DNA from: Chiridota heheva
Taxonomy: Eukaryota; Echinodermata; Holothuroidea; Apodida; Chiridotidae
Assembly (NCBI GenBank): GCA_020152595.1
Contig: JAIGNY010001857.1
Location: forward strand, 2,173,501-2,237,500
Length of the DNA: 64,000 nt
Direction of reading: 5' to 3'
Shown: one piece after another, positions 36,340 through 50,181 of the stretch
Layout: each line of letters opens with the position of its first letter
Numbering within the stretch: position 1 is the stretch's first letter
The notes under the pieces: generated by a model
What the model was told of the DNA's origin: nothing
The model's database searches: none
Seen by the model: the letters and a program-made list of their open reading frames with translations, nothing else
Translations under genes and position numbers: made by a program

Positions 36340-37710
36340 TTAAAAGGACTTCATCCTGTAGCACTTTCATATTAAGCCACAACTTCCATGCATATTAAGA
36401 CCTCTGTTGATAATATAGGCGTGTACACAATAACCAACAATTTCATCATGCCCAAATATTACGAAAAACGGACATACACTTAATCATTTAACACTTTTTC
36501 AAAATTTTCACATAAACCCTTCCCGCTTATCAATATGCATGAAATAACCACCAAACACAAAAGCAGACCATGAGCTTTCTGTGTACCACACATGGCGTAA
36601 ATCCACTTTATAGTTTAAGAGATGTCGTGTTTACAGGCTTTTGTTTACAAAATCATATTAAGCCCCACCCACTTTGCATATTAATGAACTTCAACGTTTT
36701 GATACAATGAACACATACACACTGGCTAACATCATTATTATAACAAATATGAAACAAAACAGACATGTGACATGTCAAAATAAAAGCATTAACAGAAATC
36801 ACTGCAAAATATATACATATGATATTCAAATAAACACCCATAATGGTTTTTATATTAAGCTCTGCCTACTCATTAATATGCATGACATCAGCACCAAAAA
36901 CAATAGGACACATTTACAGACCATGGGTTATCTGTGTACCAAATATGACATGATCATGTTTACAGTTCTTGAGAAACCATATTTTACAAGCTCTTATCAG
37001 CAAAATCGATTTAAGTCTCGCCCACTATACATATTAATGAAATTCAAAGTTTTTACATCAGGAAAATTTACACACCAGGTGACATCATAAGTATACCAAA
37101 TATGAAACAAAAAAGACATGTGATTGTTAAATATGAACATTTAAAGATTTTTACAATAAGCCCAAATATGACATGATCATGTTTACAGTGCCTACTCATT
37201 AATATGCATGACATCACCATCAAAAAAAAAAATAGGGCATTTATAGATTTTTCAATAAGCCTGGACCATGACATCACCATGACCTATTTGTGTACCACAT
37301 ATGACATGAATCCAGTTTACTGTTCTTGAGATACCATGTTTACAAGCTCTTTTCAGCAAAATCATATTAAGTCCCGCCCACTATGCAAATTAATTAAATT
37401 TAATGTTTTTACATCATGAATATGTGCACAGCAGCTAACAGCATAATTATACCAAATATGAAACAAAACAGAAGTGGTTGTTAAAATATAAATATTTCAA
37501 GATTTTTACATTAAGCCCTGCCTACTCATTAATATGCATGACATAACCACCAAAAACAATAGGGAACATCTTCAGACCATGGGTTATCAGTGTGCCACAT
37601 ATGAATTGAATCCACTGTATTGTTCTTGAAATATCACGATTACGAGCTAAGTGTCACATACCCATACGACATCTTGACCGGATAGGTTCCTGATGCTATT
37701 ACATTGGAAT
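36340..37710. mobile_element. Dispersed element with about 330 bp internal repeats, copy 3
   Basis: Four units start at ATATGCATGAAATAACCACC (36,533), ATGCATGACATCAGCACC (36,879), ATGCATGACATCACCATC (37,203) and ATGCATGACATAACCACC (37,533). Each is followed by the ATCxTGTTTACAAGCTC and CCCACTxTGCAxATTAAT words. It ends GACCGGATAGGTTCCTGATG at 37,676-37,695, as in copy 2. It is the most complete array of this family in the window. Confidence 0.7.
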
Positions 37711-37876
37711 CAAAAAAAGAAAGAAAATGTAACCCACTATCTCAGATTGAGCTTGTACAGTGTACCAGTTTTGTTACTAAAACTGGTTTCAGGAAACCGC
37801 AGTTTCAGTCTGATTCATATTCATATTTTATGAAAAACCAAATACCGAAAAAAAAAAAAACCACTACAAAAAAATT

Positions 37877-39098
37877 GCCAAAAAAAGGTTTTATTTAAAT
37901 GAAAAGAAACTTCATGCTTTGTGTCAAGATGTTTTTTGTAGTATCTTTTGACATATTTGTGAAAAATTGTGATATTTATGCAGATTCAATCCATAAATAC
38001 GATTGAGAATGTTTTGAAATAAATAGTCATAATGTACCTGCAGATAACAGGTTCGATGATGCTATGTATTTGCGTCTTCTTTCCGAGCTAATATTTCCCT
38101 GACCACAACAAATTCATTCCTTTATAATCTGATCCCTTTATCTGAAGTCATGTCAATTCTCTCCTGAAGTCCTTTTGTATTTTAAAATAATTGAATCCAT
38201 TATAAATCCCGACAAATATATTGCAAATTGCAAGCCAAGTATTACGAGACCATTTATGAATTCACACCCAACTACGCCCTACTGTACTGACTGCAAAAAA
38301 AGGTTTTATTTAAATGTAAATAAACTTCATGCTTTGTGTCAACATGTTTTTTGTAGTATCTTTTGACATATTTGTGAAAAATTGTGATATTTATGCAGAT
38401 TCAATCCATAAATACAATTGATGTTTTAAAATAAATAGTCATAATGTACCTGCAGATAACAGGTTTGATGATGCTATGTATTTGCGTCTTCATTCCGAGC
38501 TAATATTTCCCTGACCACAACAAATTCATTCCTTTATAATCTAATCCCTTTATCTGAAGTCATGTCAATTCTCTCCTGAAATCCTTTTGTATTTTAAAAT
38601 AATTGAATCCATTATAATTCCCGACAAATATATCGCAAATTGCAAGCCAAGTATTACGAGACCATTTATGAATTCACACCCAACTACGCCCTACTGTACT
38701 GACTGACAAAAAAAAGGTTTTATTTAAATGAAAAGAACTTCATGCTTTGTGTCAACATGCTTTTTGTAGTATCTTTTGACATATTTGTGAAAAATTGTGA
38801 TATTTATGCAGATTCAATCCATAAATATGATTGAGAATGTTTTGAAATAAATAGTCATAATGTACCTGCAGATAACAGGTTCGATGATGCTATGTATTTG
38901 TGTCTTCATACAACAAATTCACTCCTTTATAATCTAATCCCTTTATCTGAAGTCATGTCAATTCTCTCCTGAAATCCTTTTGTATTTTAAAATAATTGAA
39001 TCCATTATAAATCCCGACAAATATATCGCAAATTGCAAGCCAAGTATTACGAGACCATTTATGAATTCACACCCAACCACGCCCTACTGTACTGACTG
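37877..39098. repeat. Tandem triplication, units of about 390-420 bp
   Basis: Three copies start at AAAAAAGGTTTTATTTAAAT (37,880, 38,297, 38,709) and run to CCCTACTGTACTGACTG. They differ by few substitutions, plus a deletion of about 25 bp in the third copy near 38,910. No frame is conserved across the copies. Confidence 0.95.
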
Positions 39099-39122
39099 AC
39101 CCTATGCATGTACATAGGGCTA

Positions 39123-39291
39123 CAATCATGGCCAAAAGTAGTTGGGACAAATCCCACTCCCCTCGATCAATGTTGAAAGTCACATTTTACCATGTTTTTT
39201 GCAAAGCACACAACAATGAAAGGGGGAAGTGGGGGAAAATGCCGTTTATAATTTTTGAGCGGTTTTGTCCCAACACTTTTGGCCATGATTG
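39123..39291. mobile_element. Tc1/mariner-type MITE, about 169 bp
   Basis: The left end CAATCATGGCCAAAAGTAGT and the right end ACACTTTTGGCCATGATTG are inverse, continuing into GGGACAAA / TTTGTCCC. The left flank is TA as expected for Tc1/mariner, while the right flank reads TC, so the duplication is not fully preserved. The interior is non-coding. Confidence 0.75.
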
Positions 39292-40320
39292 TCTTGAGCG
39301 CCTGTACAAAGTATATGGGAGTAATAAGGATAACATTGGGATTAAGGAAAATAATAGTTAAGGTTAAAAGTTGACAGGGAACAGGTAGCATGCTGTGGGT
39401 TGTGTAAACTTGAGCTGGGGAAGTCATGGGACTGCAGAACATGGTTAATGGAGAATATAGTCTGAACTTTGTATCTGAAATTTATAAGAAATTAGGCACA
39501 GGATATCAGAAAAATAACATTTTATTCTCATTTCTATTAGCTAGACATCAATGATGTTTTAGTTCAACCCATGGCAGTGCAAAAACCAACTGACTAGTTT
39601 TATCTTAAACGCAATTTTATTTTTGTCATATTTGATCTTTTCAAATGTAATTTAAAGATTTTCTTGAAGTCTACTAATGTTTAGCTTAAATCTGATTACC
39701 TCTAAGTTGTTGACAATCATTTCCATGACAACCAGATTTGGCGAAATTTTGGTTAATTTTGAAGAATCAAGCATTTTAAAAGCATAATAAATATTTGGGA
39801 CATGTTACTTTTAACCTTTGCTATCAAGTATTTTCTTGTTCTGTACAATATTTTATTTCAACTTAAAAAATGTAAAGCTTGTTAATATGACATCTTTAAA
39901 GAATTAATTGACATAGTTAAAGTGTAAACAAACCATAACATAAACTAAAATTGGAAAAGTGGGACAAATTCATTTTAATGTAAAATTTGCTAAATTTGAC
40001 TTAAATGCAGTTTTGAAACTAAATAAGCTATGTTTTTAGCAAATGATTAAGCCATGTATAGAATAAGCATTTAAAGACATAATAAACATACTAAATAATT
40101 CATTAACATTGACAAAAAGTGAGATAATTCACTGATTGGTTCAGTGTGCGAATCTAAAATTATTTCAGCTCAAATAAGTAATTAAGTTGACAGTTGTAAG
40201 TTTCTAGCTAAATTGTGTGTATAAATAAACAAAACAAACAAACAAATACTTAAAAAATTAATTAATAACCATGTTAAATTAAGTAGAAATCCACACATTT
40301 TGGATTATGACATTGTTCCA
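39292..40320. other. Unassigned intronic sequence
   Basis: It contains the 39,541-39,650 segment shared with 12,967-13,065. The rest is AT-rich without recognised features. Confidence 0.4.
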
Positions 40321-42160
40321 AACTAGAACGGTAAATACCGTCATGGTTCCCATGCCCATGCAAATTGACACCCATATCATATGACCCGGCCAATTATAAA
40401 AATGGCATCTCATACCAAGTCCCATATGGCATCCCATGTCCCACATGGCATCCCATGTCCCACATAGCATCCCATGTCCCACATGGCATCCCATGTCCCA
40501 CATAGCATCTCATGTCCCACATGGCATCCCATGTCCCACAGGCATCCCATGTCCCACATGGCATCCCATGTCCCACATGGCATTCCACCCTTATCCCACA
40601 TGGCATCCCATGTCCCACATGGCATCCCATGTCCCACATGGCATCCCATGTCCCACATGGCATCCCATGTCCCATGGCATCCATGTCCCACATGGCATCC
40701 ATGTCCCACATGGCATCCCATGTCCCACATGGCATCCATGTCCCACATGGCATCCATGTCCCACATGGCATCCCATGTCCCACATGGCATCCCATGTCCC
40801 ACATGGCATCCCATGTCCCACATGGCATCACGCCCCACATGGCATCCCATGTCCCACATGGCATTCCACCATATCTCTCACATGGCATCCCACCCCATGT
40901 CCCATGTGGCATTCCATTATATGTCCCACAGGGCATCCCATCATATGACCCACATGGCATTCCACCCTTATCCCACAAGGATCACATCCCATGTCCCAAA
41001 TGACATCCTATCTCATGTCCCACATGACATCCCATGCCTTGTCCCACATGGCATTCCACCATATCTCCCACATGGCATTCCACCATACAGTGTCTCACAT
41101 GGCATATTCCACCATATGTCCCACATGGTATTCCACCATATGTCCCACATGGCATTCCACGCTATGATCCACATGGATCCCATCCTTCATGTATGTCCCA
41201 CATTAATCCAACCATATGTCCCACATGGCATCCCTCCCTGTGTCCCGCATCAGTGGCTTCCCACCTGTCCCACATGGCATCCCACCATATGTTCCACATG
41301 GTATCCCTCCTAATGTCCCAATGACATCCTACTTTATGTCCCACATGGCATCACATCCCATGTCCCAATGGCCTACTACCCTGTCCCACATAGCCTCCTA
41401 CCTTATGTCATACATGGCATCCTACCTTATGTCACCCCAACCTATGTCACACTCCGTGTTACTCGTGGCATCCCACCATGTCTCACATGGCATTCTACCC
41501 TGTTCCACATGGCATCCCACCCCATGTCCCACATGGCATCCAACCCCATGTCCCACATGACATCCAATAGGCTCCATAAAGTCTCATCTTAGTTATCACA
41601 ATCCCTGATTAAGCATACTATGTATGAAAGTGTCACTTCATATAATAACTTATATGCAAATGACTTGTTGAAATGGAGTGGACGCCATGTCCCACATGAC
41701 ATCCCATACCATGTCCTACATGACATTCCATCCCATGGCATTCCACCATATATCCTACATGGCATTCCACCGTGTTCCACATAGCATCCCACACCATGTC
41801 CCACATGGCATCCCACATGACGTCCCATAGGCTCCATAAGAAGTCTTATCCCAGCTATCACAGTCCCTGATTGATTAACTATGTATGAAGGTGTCAGTTC
41901 ATATAATAACCCATATGCAAATGAGTTGTTGAATAAGAAAGGTGGAGTCAAATAATTATGCCTGATATAGCCCTTGGTGTATACAACATGGTAAATAATA
42001 TGTCATATGTCCCTCATGGCCCCCATTCATGTCCCACATGGCATCCCTCCCTATGTCCAAATGCAATCACATCCTGTCATACACCCTGACTAAGCTTACT
42101 AAATAAAAAAAAGTCTCGTCAGGTCATATACTGTAGCAACTTTATGCAAATGTACCACAA
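40320..42160. mobile_element. Dispersed element with 19-bp internal repeats, longest copy
   Basis: The head is GTAAATACCGTCATGGTTCC (40,331) and CATGCAAATTGACACCCATA. A large array of CCCATGTCCCACATGGCAT (19 bp) follows, near perfect at 40,430-40,860 and looser to 41,560. Next is a unit with CCATAGGCTCCATAAGAAGT and CTATGTATGAAAGTGTCA, repeated at 41,570 and 41,825. The tail has TATGCCTGATATAGCCCTTG, GTCAGGTCATATACTGTAGC. The same tail closes the copy at 62,536-63,850. Because 19 is not a multiple of three, the array stays open in several frames on both strands (frames to 279 codons), which are artefacts. Confidence 0.8.
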
Positions 42161-45100
42161 TAATAAAGGTGGTGTTTAATAATCATGCCTGATACAACTG
42201 TTGGTGCCCAAATATTTTGAAGAATTTTAGGGATTTAAATCTCAAGTGCTTACAAGAGAGACTTGAGAATCTCTGAAGAATATTGGAAAATTAAATCATT
42301 TTACAGTTATCTTCTAAGAAAATATCAAATGTTTTGTTAACTTTTTAAGGAAACTAGTCTTCAATCCTGTCCTAATTGTCTCTGAAAAACTTTAACATTT
42401 TGTAAGGAAATTCTAACCTTCCATAAGGATATCTGAAGAAACTTTAACTTTTTCTGAGGAACTCTGAAGAAGCCTTTTAACATATTCTGAGGAATTCTCA
42501 AAAAACTTTAAAATTTCTGAGGAAATCTCAGCACAAATCTGTGGATGGCCGAACAGACGTAATCGCCATTACATAGGTTCGCATTATGCTTCGCATGCGA
42601 ACTAAAAATGTATATTAAAAAATCTGCACAGCCCATTCATTCATCTTCGAGACCACCTGAGAACTGAAATATGGGTCTATATTATAAACATTATCCTTGT
42701 TTTGGCATTTGTTGTTATCGAACTAGAATTCCTTTGTTTTTTGTCATTTCTGCCAAGTATCTGAATTATAGGCCCGAGGACAAAAAATTGCAATGCAGTT
42801 TTAAATTAAAATATACATTCTGCATTAAATTGAACTCACCTATGACCATCTAATGAATGTATAATTCTGTCATTTTAATTAGGGGTACAAAATCCTTATT
42901 TTAGATGGGTTGGAAATATGATACCTTTATACCCACATTTCAATCTTTAGCTGACATGTTGGAAAGGAAGGGGGGGGGGGAACTTCCCTTCCTCATGAGA
43001 TTTTTCAATCCAATAATTTTACAGGAAACATTGTTTTTTTTTTTTTTATTGGCCTTGTATCCCAAAACCTTGGGAGACAAAAGTTCTGGGCCATTAGTAC
43101 CCATCCAGCAATTTTGGTTCATGTGTGTACTACAGTAGCTGCATAAACGGTAATATCGTCATTTTGACCCCAGTGCATCCATATTCGTAACTTTCAATTC
43201 GGCTCACATTTTTTTTTTTTTTCTTCGCTTTTAATGTAAATTCCTGCATGAGTGGGTTTATATTCTGCGAGACAAAAGTTTAAGAATCTATATTGTTTCA
43301 AGGTTTGCTGGACAATCTTAGTATTAGCCTAACGGTACTACTAGGGGCCTACGTATACACTTACATGTAAAAATACTAGCTTTGGCTTAAAATTGTGTGA
43401 AATATTGACACCATCTATGTATTATAAAATGTATTTTTCACAATACGTTGCAGTCAACTTGACCTTTGCCCTCACATATCATCGGTAATCGTCCAAAACA
43501 AGATGGCAACAGCCATTAAGTTGCACATTAAAATTGATACAAAACGGCTTATAATTTTTATTAGAAGCATATTTTTTCTCAGCTGTCACTGAAGCAATTT
43601 AAATAATGCTAAACAGTGTATGGCTACACGGACCCCGGCCTGAAGTGTACATGATGGCTGTAAAATCAGGTGTGTCCGCCTCCTCCTCCCCCTAATAAAC
43701 TATAATAAGAATAGTCTCAGCGAAATTGGTGTAAAGATTATTTGATACAATGTTGGACATGACTGTCTATTTTTTATTCCATGAAAATCTAATGTTATTT
43801 TCTCTCGTTTCTTTCTTTTCAGGGAGATAAGTATACTTTATCCTTGTATTATTTATTTCTTTTACTTATTTAATTACTGTTTAGCATGCTATATTTAATA
43901 GCTTTTATATCGTCTTCAATAAGTTTTCTTTGTTTTTTCTGCACGATTTTGTTTTCATTCTTGTTGATCGCATTTCCTAACTTGCAGATCATGAATCAAA
44001 AGGATATTTTTTCTCTTGGTCTTATTGTTTACTCACAGTATATGAGTCCATTATCCAACATTCAGGACCAAAGTTTTAGGGAATTGACCCCTTGACCGCC
44101 CCTGCTCACAGCATGAGCAATGAGTAAAAGTTAATAATATTAAAAGTACAAACGTTTTGTAATCAAATATCATATATTTATATTTAAGAACAAGTGTGAT
44201 GGAGAAGGGGAGCAGGTACACTAACCCTGGGGCATACTTCCCCTACTTTGTGTATACAAAATCCGCCCTACGAGACAACATTTAATTTCTATTGATGTCT
44301 TTAATCATAATTCTGCATGCATTTCTATGTTTTGTTTTTGTTCACATTTGAATTTTTTGTTGTACTTCCCAGGAAGAAAATACACTTATCCTACATCAGC
44401 AACTACTGTACTATGTCACAGTTATAGATGAAACATATCTTGCCCACCTTTTCCCCCAGTGCACATTTTCAAGCAATTTTCAGTTAATGACAATCTGATC
44501 ATGTGTACGCCCAAGAAAACTTGACTGCTGCTTCCTTAGTAATTTTAAAGTTGCCAATTAATAACTTATGTTCTCAATTTCAATTTTGCACCAACCACGA
44601 AATGTTACTAGGTCATGAAGTGCAGTAGATTGCCACCTAGATAATACATAATATATGGGTCCCACTTGGAAATGTTTGAACAAGTCCTTGTAGGAAAAGT
44701 GCACCTTCTGAAAATGAAATTCCCCTTTTACTTTATTTTGGGCTCAATAGTCATACTAGTGGAACATGTATGTCTATGACTTTAAAAGAACCCCCCCCCC
44801 CCCCACCCCTCTTTAAAAATCCTTCATCAGTCTCTAATTCCCCTAGGCTTTTTCTTAACCCCTCCCCCTTGGGATGGCACCTAAAGTTGTTTTATTTCAT
44901 TAAGAAAATAAATGAAAAATATCATGCAGTTTCTGAACTAAGTATAAAGAGATTGAATCGACGGAGACAAAAGCTGAAGAGCTTTGAAATCGATATATTT
45001 AGTATTGGTAATTGAAAATAGTCTTACATTTTTAGGTTGATCAGTATTATTCAACATGTATATAGAGTAGGCTACACAATTCAGAACTTCAAAATAATTT

Positions 45101-46970
45101 AGCATAAAATATTTGGTGCCCTTTCAAAGTGGAAAGTCTTGATAATTTTCTCTAATTTTACAAGCTGCAATGAAAATTGATATAGACAAGTCTTCTGTAC
45201 CAGAAAATTTGAAGCAGTCAATCAAGAGCTCACAGTTATATTGTAGCCTTAAATATATGAAGGAGAGCACTTGGCTGTCTTGGCAGGTAAGTGTCAACGA
45301 AGGCCTGCAGATACAAAATGAATTATAAAGATTAAAACTGTAAGATAACCTGTAAATTGCATGGGGGGCACGGGGGCTGTGAATAATCAAACAAAAAATA
45401 TGTATATGGAAAATTTGCCAAATTGCCTGCCTTCCCCCCCCCCCCCCTCTCCCCTCCCTCGAAAAGAAAGCCTTCTGCTGGGGCCTGAATATATCACAGA
45501 AACATTTCATAAGTTCCCATTCAGATTAGGTTTATTCTTTTTGAAGAACTTTACATTTGCTTTCGGTTTTATTACCAAAGGTGATGCCAACTTGAAAAAT
45601 GTTTTAATTTGCCTGTGGTCCCCCACTCTATGGTGGAGAAGTTGTATTTACTTGGGAGTCAAAGGTAAGGACTGTAGGTTAGGTTGAAACAGTTTGATCG
45701 ATTTTCCCTTTTTTCTTAAACTTAAGTTAAACTTACAATTTTTCTATTTATTTTTTTGTTAAATATATATTTAAATGAGATAATAATTGCATACAATATT
45801 AATCCAAGGGTTATGATATGTCATATTTTGATCTTATCTTTCCCGTAAAGACACAAATTAAAAAGTTGCAATCACTGCAGTGTCTTATTTTGGACATACT
45901 CGTCGCTGACTGCTCACTAACTTAACTAAGTATAATACTAGGCCTACACTAGCAGAACACTACTGTGGCATACAGCTCTGAGAGTACGTGTATATAGGCC
46001 TAGTGCTCATTCCACGAAAAATTCTTGGTCAGTGTCTATTTGTTATGATTACATCGCTCATCATGGCCGACAATCATCGAAAAATTCTCCCGCAATTCTT
46101 AAATTTTCAAAGTGCAGAAGCCCTCCCCAATTTTTCCATAATCCCAATAGATCAATCAATCGTTCTGCTACGTAATTCAAGCTCAAACGAAAACATTACA
46201 ATCACGTAATGCCATGTAGATGCCTATGCACACCACAATGATGAAACGAAAGCAATGCGATGGAAGATATTACGTGAAGCATTTGCAATAGGTGTAGTGG
46301 AAATTTTGTTATACTTGGAACATCATATTTTATCACGATTGACGATGGAACAGCCAATTAATTGTGGGCGGTACTGTATTTGCCTATACAGCAAAGTGAC
46401 TACAATATCCCATCCCAACATATATGTATATTAAGTTGTGACGGTTAGCAAATGTTCCATAAATGTATAGCCATCACAATTACGGTCTTTTAAGCATTTA
46501 ACCATAAGTGATTATGTTATTATCCAGTGATGTAAACACATGTACCAGTCATTCCTTTATGCAGACTTGCAAAGCCCACTGCCGTTGTTGGCTGTATTGC
46601 ATTTTAATAACTGGGGCAAATATTATAAACTAGAGGAAAAGATAGTGGTAAATCTATATCCTAACTGATATGCAAGGCGAAAATTATTGGAAATTAAATG
46701 GTACTATTGGAAAGAGAAAGCACACCACTGGGTTTCAATCATTTTCATTACAGATGATGAAAAATCTTCAAGAGAATGAAAACAACCACAAAAATCAGAA
46801 TACTGCACACTAAAAAACCTACTTTTTCATTGAAGAAAGTATGTGAGAAGTACAGTAGGCCAAATCTGCCATAAGATATGCTGCACATGTTCACACACAC
46901 AGCAAGTCCGCAATACCTCGCACTTGAGATATCCAAGGGTGTTTAAGACATGAGCAATTCGGATTTAATG
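42161..46970. other. Unassigned intronic sequence
   Basis: About 4.8 kb of USPL1 intron with no supported gene. It includes poly-C runs near 44,790 and 45,425, a small palindrome TTCGCATGCGAA near 42,585-42,600, and the GTGGGCGGTACTGTAT element end at 46,361. Confidence 0.45.
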
Positions 46971-46974
46971 TTGG

Positions 46975-47573
46975 AATCCCCTCGAATATTGCATGGCCCA
47001 CTCAATGTGCATGGCCCACTCAATGTGCATGGCCCACTCAAGGCCCCACTCAAGGCCTGCGGCCTAGCTCAAGGCCTGCGGCCTAGCTCAAGGCCTGCGG
47101 CCTAGCTCAAGGCCTGCGGCCTAGCTCAAGGCCTGCGGCCTAGCTCAAGGCCTGCGGCCTAGCTCAAGGCCTGCGGCCTAGCTCAAGGCCTGCGGCCTAG
47201 CTCAAGGCCTGCGGCCTAGCTCAAGGCCTGCGGCCTAGCTCAAGGCCTGCGACCTAGCTCAGGCCTGCGGCCTGGCTCAAGGCCTGCGGCCTGGCTCAGG
47301 CCTGCGGCCCAGCTCAAGGCCTGCGGCCTGGCTCAAGGCCTGCGGCCTGGCTCAGGCCTGCGGCCTGGCTCAAGGCCTGCGGCCTGGCTCAAGGCCTGCG
47401 GCCTAGCTCAGGCCTGCGGCCTGGCTCAAGGCCTGCGGCCTTGCTCAGGCCTGCGGCCTAGCTCAGGCCTGCGACCTAGCAGGCCTGCGACCTAGCAGGC
47501 CTGCGACCTAGCAGGCCTGCGACCTAGCAGGCCTGCGACCTAGCAGGCCTGCGACCTAGCAGGCCTGCGACCT
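46975..47573. repeat. GC-rich 19-bp minisatellite with hairpin-forming unit
   Basis: A lead-in of three TGCATGGCCCACTCAA units is followed by about 11 perfect CTCAAGGCCTGCGGCCTAG units, then variants CTCAGGCCTGCGGCCTGG, and at the right seven AGGCCTGCGACCTAGC units (16 bp). Each main unit holds AGGCC-TGC-GGCCT, a 5-bp stem with a 3-base loop. It is much more GC-rich than the surrounding intron. Confidence 0.97.
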
Positions 47574-48940
47574 AGACATTCAATATGAATTATATATCTG
47601 CTGTCAAAAATCGAATTTGAGAAAAGAAAGAGAAAAATGTGAAGTGTATTTATGTGGAGAATGTAAGATACTTGAATACTTTGAGAGTTACAAGTGCAAA
47701 TATATACGGTAGAACCTACAACTTTTCCTGTATCTTTTACTAATTACTTATGTGGAAAACAATAATACCCATGCTAGTGACTAACCTATTTTCCTAAAGT
47801 TCAGATGCTGCCGTGAATCATCACCTCGACCCACATAACTAAAGTTGGAAATATTTACTTTTGCTTTCTAACATCCCAACAGCAGCCCCAACTTATTTTA
47901 CTTTCCTTCTATTAATCATTTTGTTATATTAATCCTAATTTACATTTCATCACATGAGAAATGTACTTGTCAAACACAACCTTAAATGAAGACATGCAAG
48001 CAGGAGGGGAGGGGGTGGGGAAGGAAGCCTGCAAAAATAATTACAACATGTAAGGTTCCATGCTAGACATTTAAAAAAAAAAAATCAACAAGAAATTTAC
48101 TAGGAGAATATAAATATAAGTGCACTCAAATTTTTTGACATTTCTGATAAACTCTACATTCAAACTGAAGTGAAATTTGCATAGCAAGTTACACTGCAAT
48201 TTGAAAGGCAACCCCCCAATCCACACTAACAAATATTCATCTTATTAACATTCCAAGCATCAAACACTCCTGTACTGTGAGTCAGTTGGGTTTATATGCT
48301 GTCCTGGATTCATGATTTAGAACATAAACAAGGTATTTGTTGCTTAGTAACAACTCCAGGCTTACATAATGCCACGTGCGTTCACCATCACACTAAAACT
48401 TTCCCCAAAAAAGTCACAACATACTATGTAAGTTTAACATTTTAACCCCGGAAAGAAATGTCGCACGCCAGAGGCAAATGTCTCTCACTGCATGGTTTAC
48501 CGAAGATTCACTGAGTTTTATTGGTTGAACGTTTTAACATGATTGCTCCACTTATTACTGGGTTACCAAAAATGACATCTTTAAACAACAAATTCACGCA
48601 GTATGCAAAAGCTTGTACGGTTTCCCCATGACCTTATTAGGAGTTACAGCGTGCCTGTGAGCAAAAATTTGCAAGTGGCAGGTCAGTGGTTGGAAGATAT
48701 GTACTGTGATTCGATAGTCACTGAATATGGGTGGAAATTTCTTGTGTGTATTGACAACAACGACCAGTGAACATACAATTACAATGACTGTGTCGTCGCC
48801 TGCGTATTCGGTTATAATAGTAACAATGCTATCACGAAACGCTTAATACGACCCGGACGAGAACACAGGTACAATGTACGGACAGACATAACATTGACAA
48901 CCAAGTCAATATCCACTGCCTTTGATAACCACTTGTGGTG
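47574..48940. other. Unassigned intronic sequence
   Basis: About 1.4 kb, AT-rich, no supported feature. Confidence 0.4.
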
Positions 48941-48944
48941 CACT

Positions 48945-49025
48945 GGCGTGTCTACCCAACCCAGGCTTGAACCCAGGGCCTCGTGGTCTGTAGACATGTA
49001 TGATAACCGCTACACCATTTGACGG
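48945..49025 (-). mobile_element. tRNA-like SINE head or tRNA pseudogene
   Basis: On the minus strand TGGTGTAGCGGTTATC matches a pol III A box, and GGGTTCAAGCC about 35 bases later matches a B box. The anticodon arm does not fold properly, so it is not a functional tRNA. It is most likely the head of a tRNA-derived SINE or a tRNA relic. Confidence 0.45.
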
Positions 49026-49272
49026 GTTATGTTTATATATCTGCAGATAGGATCTACCTATGTCCTTGTGCAGAATGGAATGACATGGGTTGGGAGTGGG
49101 TTAGTTGTGTCAGATCTGGCTGCTGCAACATAAAGGCAAGTTTGATTAAATTCACAACTCACCATCATCCAATGATCTTAAGGAGTGTGCCAACAAGCCA
49201 TTAGGCTCATGACGAATGAATGTATGTTCAACTACTTGAAGCTACAGTATCTGCATATAGGATCTAACTTAC

Positions 49273-49398
49273 CTTTGAAGCACAAGTCTACTGATCTGAT
49301 CCTGAGCATTACAATGAAGGCATGGGCGGAGCATGGTTGGTGAATTCATCGTGAATGTGGGGGGAATTTTCTTCACAGAAGGCATCACTTTCTTGTTA
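49273..49398 (-). CDS. USPL1: USPL1-like SUMO isopeptidase, exon with Cys pair
   Basis: A 126-base exon (42 codons), too short to appear as a long open frame. The acceptor TTTTACTTTCAG precedes 49,398 and the donor GTAAGT follows at 49,267-49,272. It encodes NKKVMPSVKKIPPTFTMNS and then PCLHCNAQDQISRLVLQ. The PCxxCN and Q-x-x-x-x-VL pattern matches the USPL1 segment between the CxxC half-site of the Cys-box exon (FYCTKC) and the MLHF strand, so together these form the expected zinc-binding four-cysteine set. It enters and leaves in phase 2, compatible with both neighbours. Confidence 0.85.
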
Positions 49399-50181
49399 CT
49401 GAAAGTAAAACATATCCAGTACTGTTAGCATGGATTAGGATTCCACAAGCATTGGGGTGAATCGCATAATGATTGGGTAGCAGACAATTAATTTTGTACT
49501 CCACCATGCCAATGTTCACTTGAAGGTGTAGGATTGCATGATACCCACAAATATAATTGCTGAAAATTGTGCAATTTTTTCTCTCGTAATTTAGCATTAT
49601 TTTGGGTCTTTTTTAATGGTATTTTCCATTTAAACCCCCCCCCCCTCCCTCCCCCTTTTTTTTTCAAATCCCCTCAAAAATATGACACAAGGGGGAAAAA
49701 CACTGCCAAATTTTGAACATTAGTGTGAACACTGTACCCTGACCCTTTTCACTAAACACCTTTTTTCACTAAAACATACCTTTGAGAACTATTTTATCTT
49801 ATTTCCATGCTGATTACAGTTCTTAATATACATGTAGAAAGATGCAGAGACACTGCTTCTTGTACTGTGATTACTCCCCTTTTGCATTCTGGGTTCCCTC
49901 AAGCCTGATTTTCAGTGCACTCAATGCCTTGTAATTGCCTCTTTTGGTCGCCTGCCCCTTTCTGGATAAAGTTAGGGGTTTGGGTAAGGTAGTCATTTAC
50001 ACTGTAGCAATTTTTGTTATATTCTTAATGTGCAAACGATTGGTGATTACATGGAATTTCATAAATTAACTTTTACCCCAAACTATTACTTGAGTATTTT
50101 ATGATACAACGCATCAAAAATGATATATTCGAACCCACTTGCCCAAACTTAGTTTATTTCCATAAACCACAAGCTACTTAC

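Noticed and set aside
40394-41313. Open frames of up to 279 codons with PCPTWHPMSHMASHVPHG-type repeats
   Set aside because: A 19-bp unit without stops stays open in all frames of both strands. No start context, splice sites or domain support a protein.
48945-49025. Functional tRNA gene
   Set aside because: A and B boxes are present, but the anticodon and acceptor stems do not pair, so it is listed only as a SINE head or relic.
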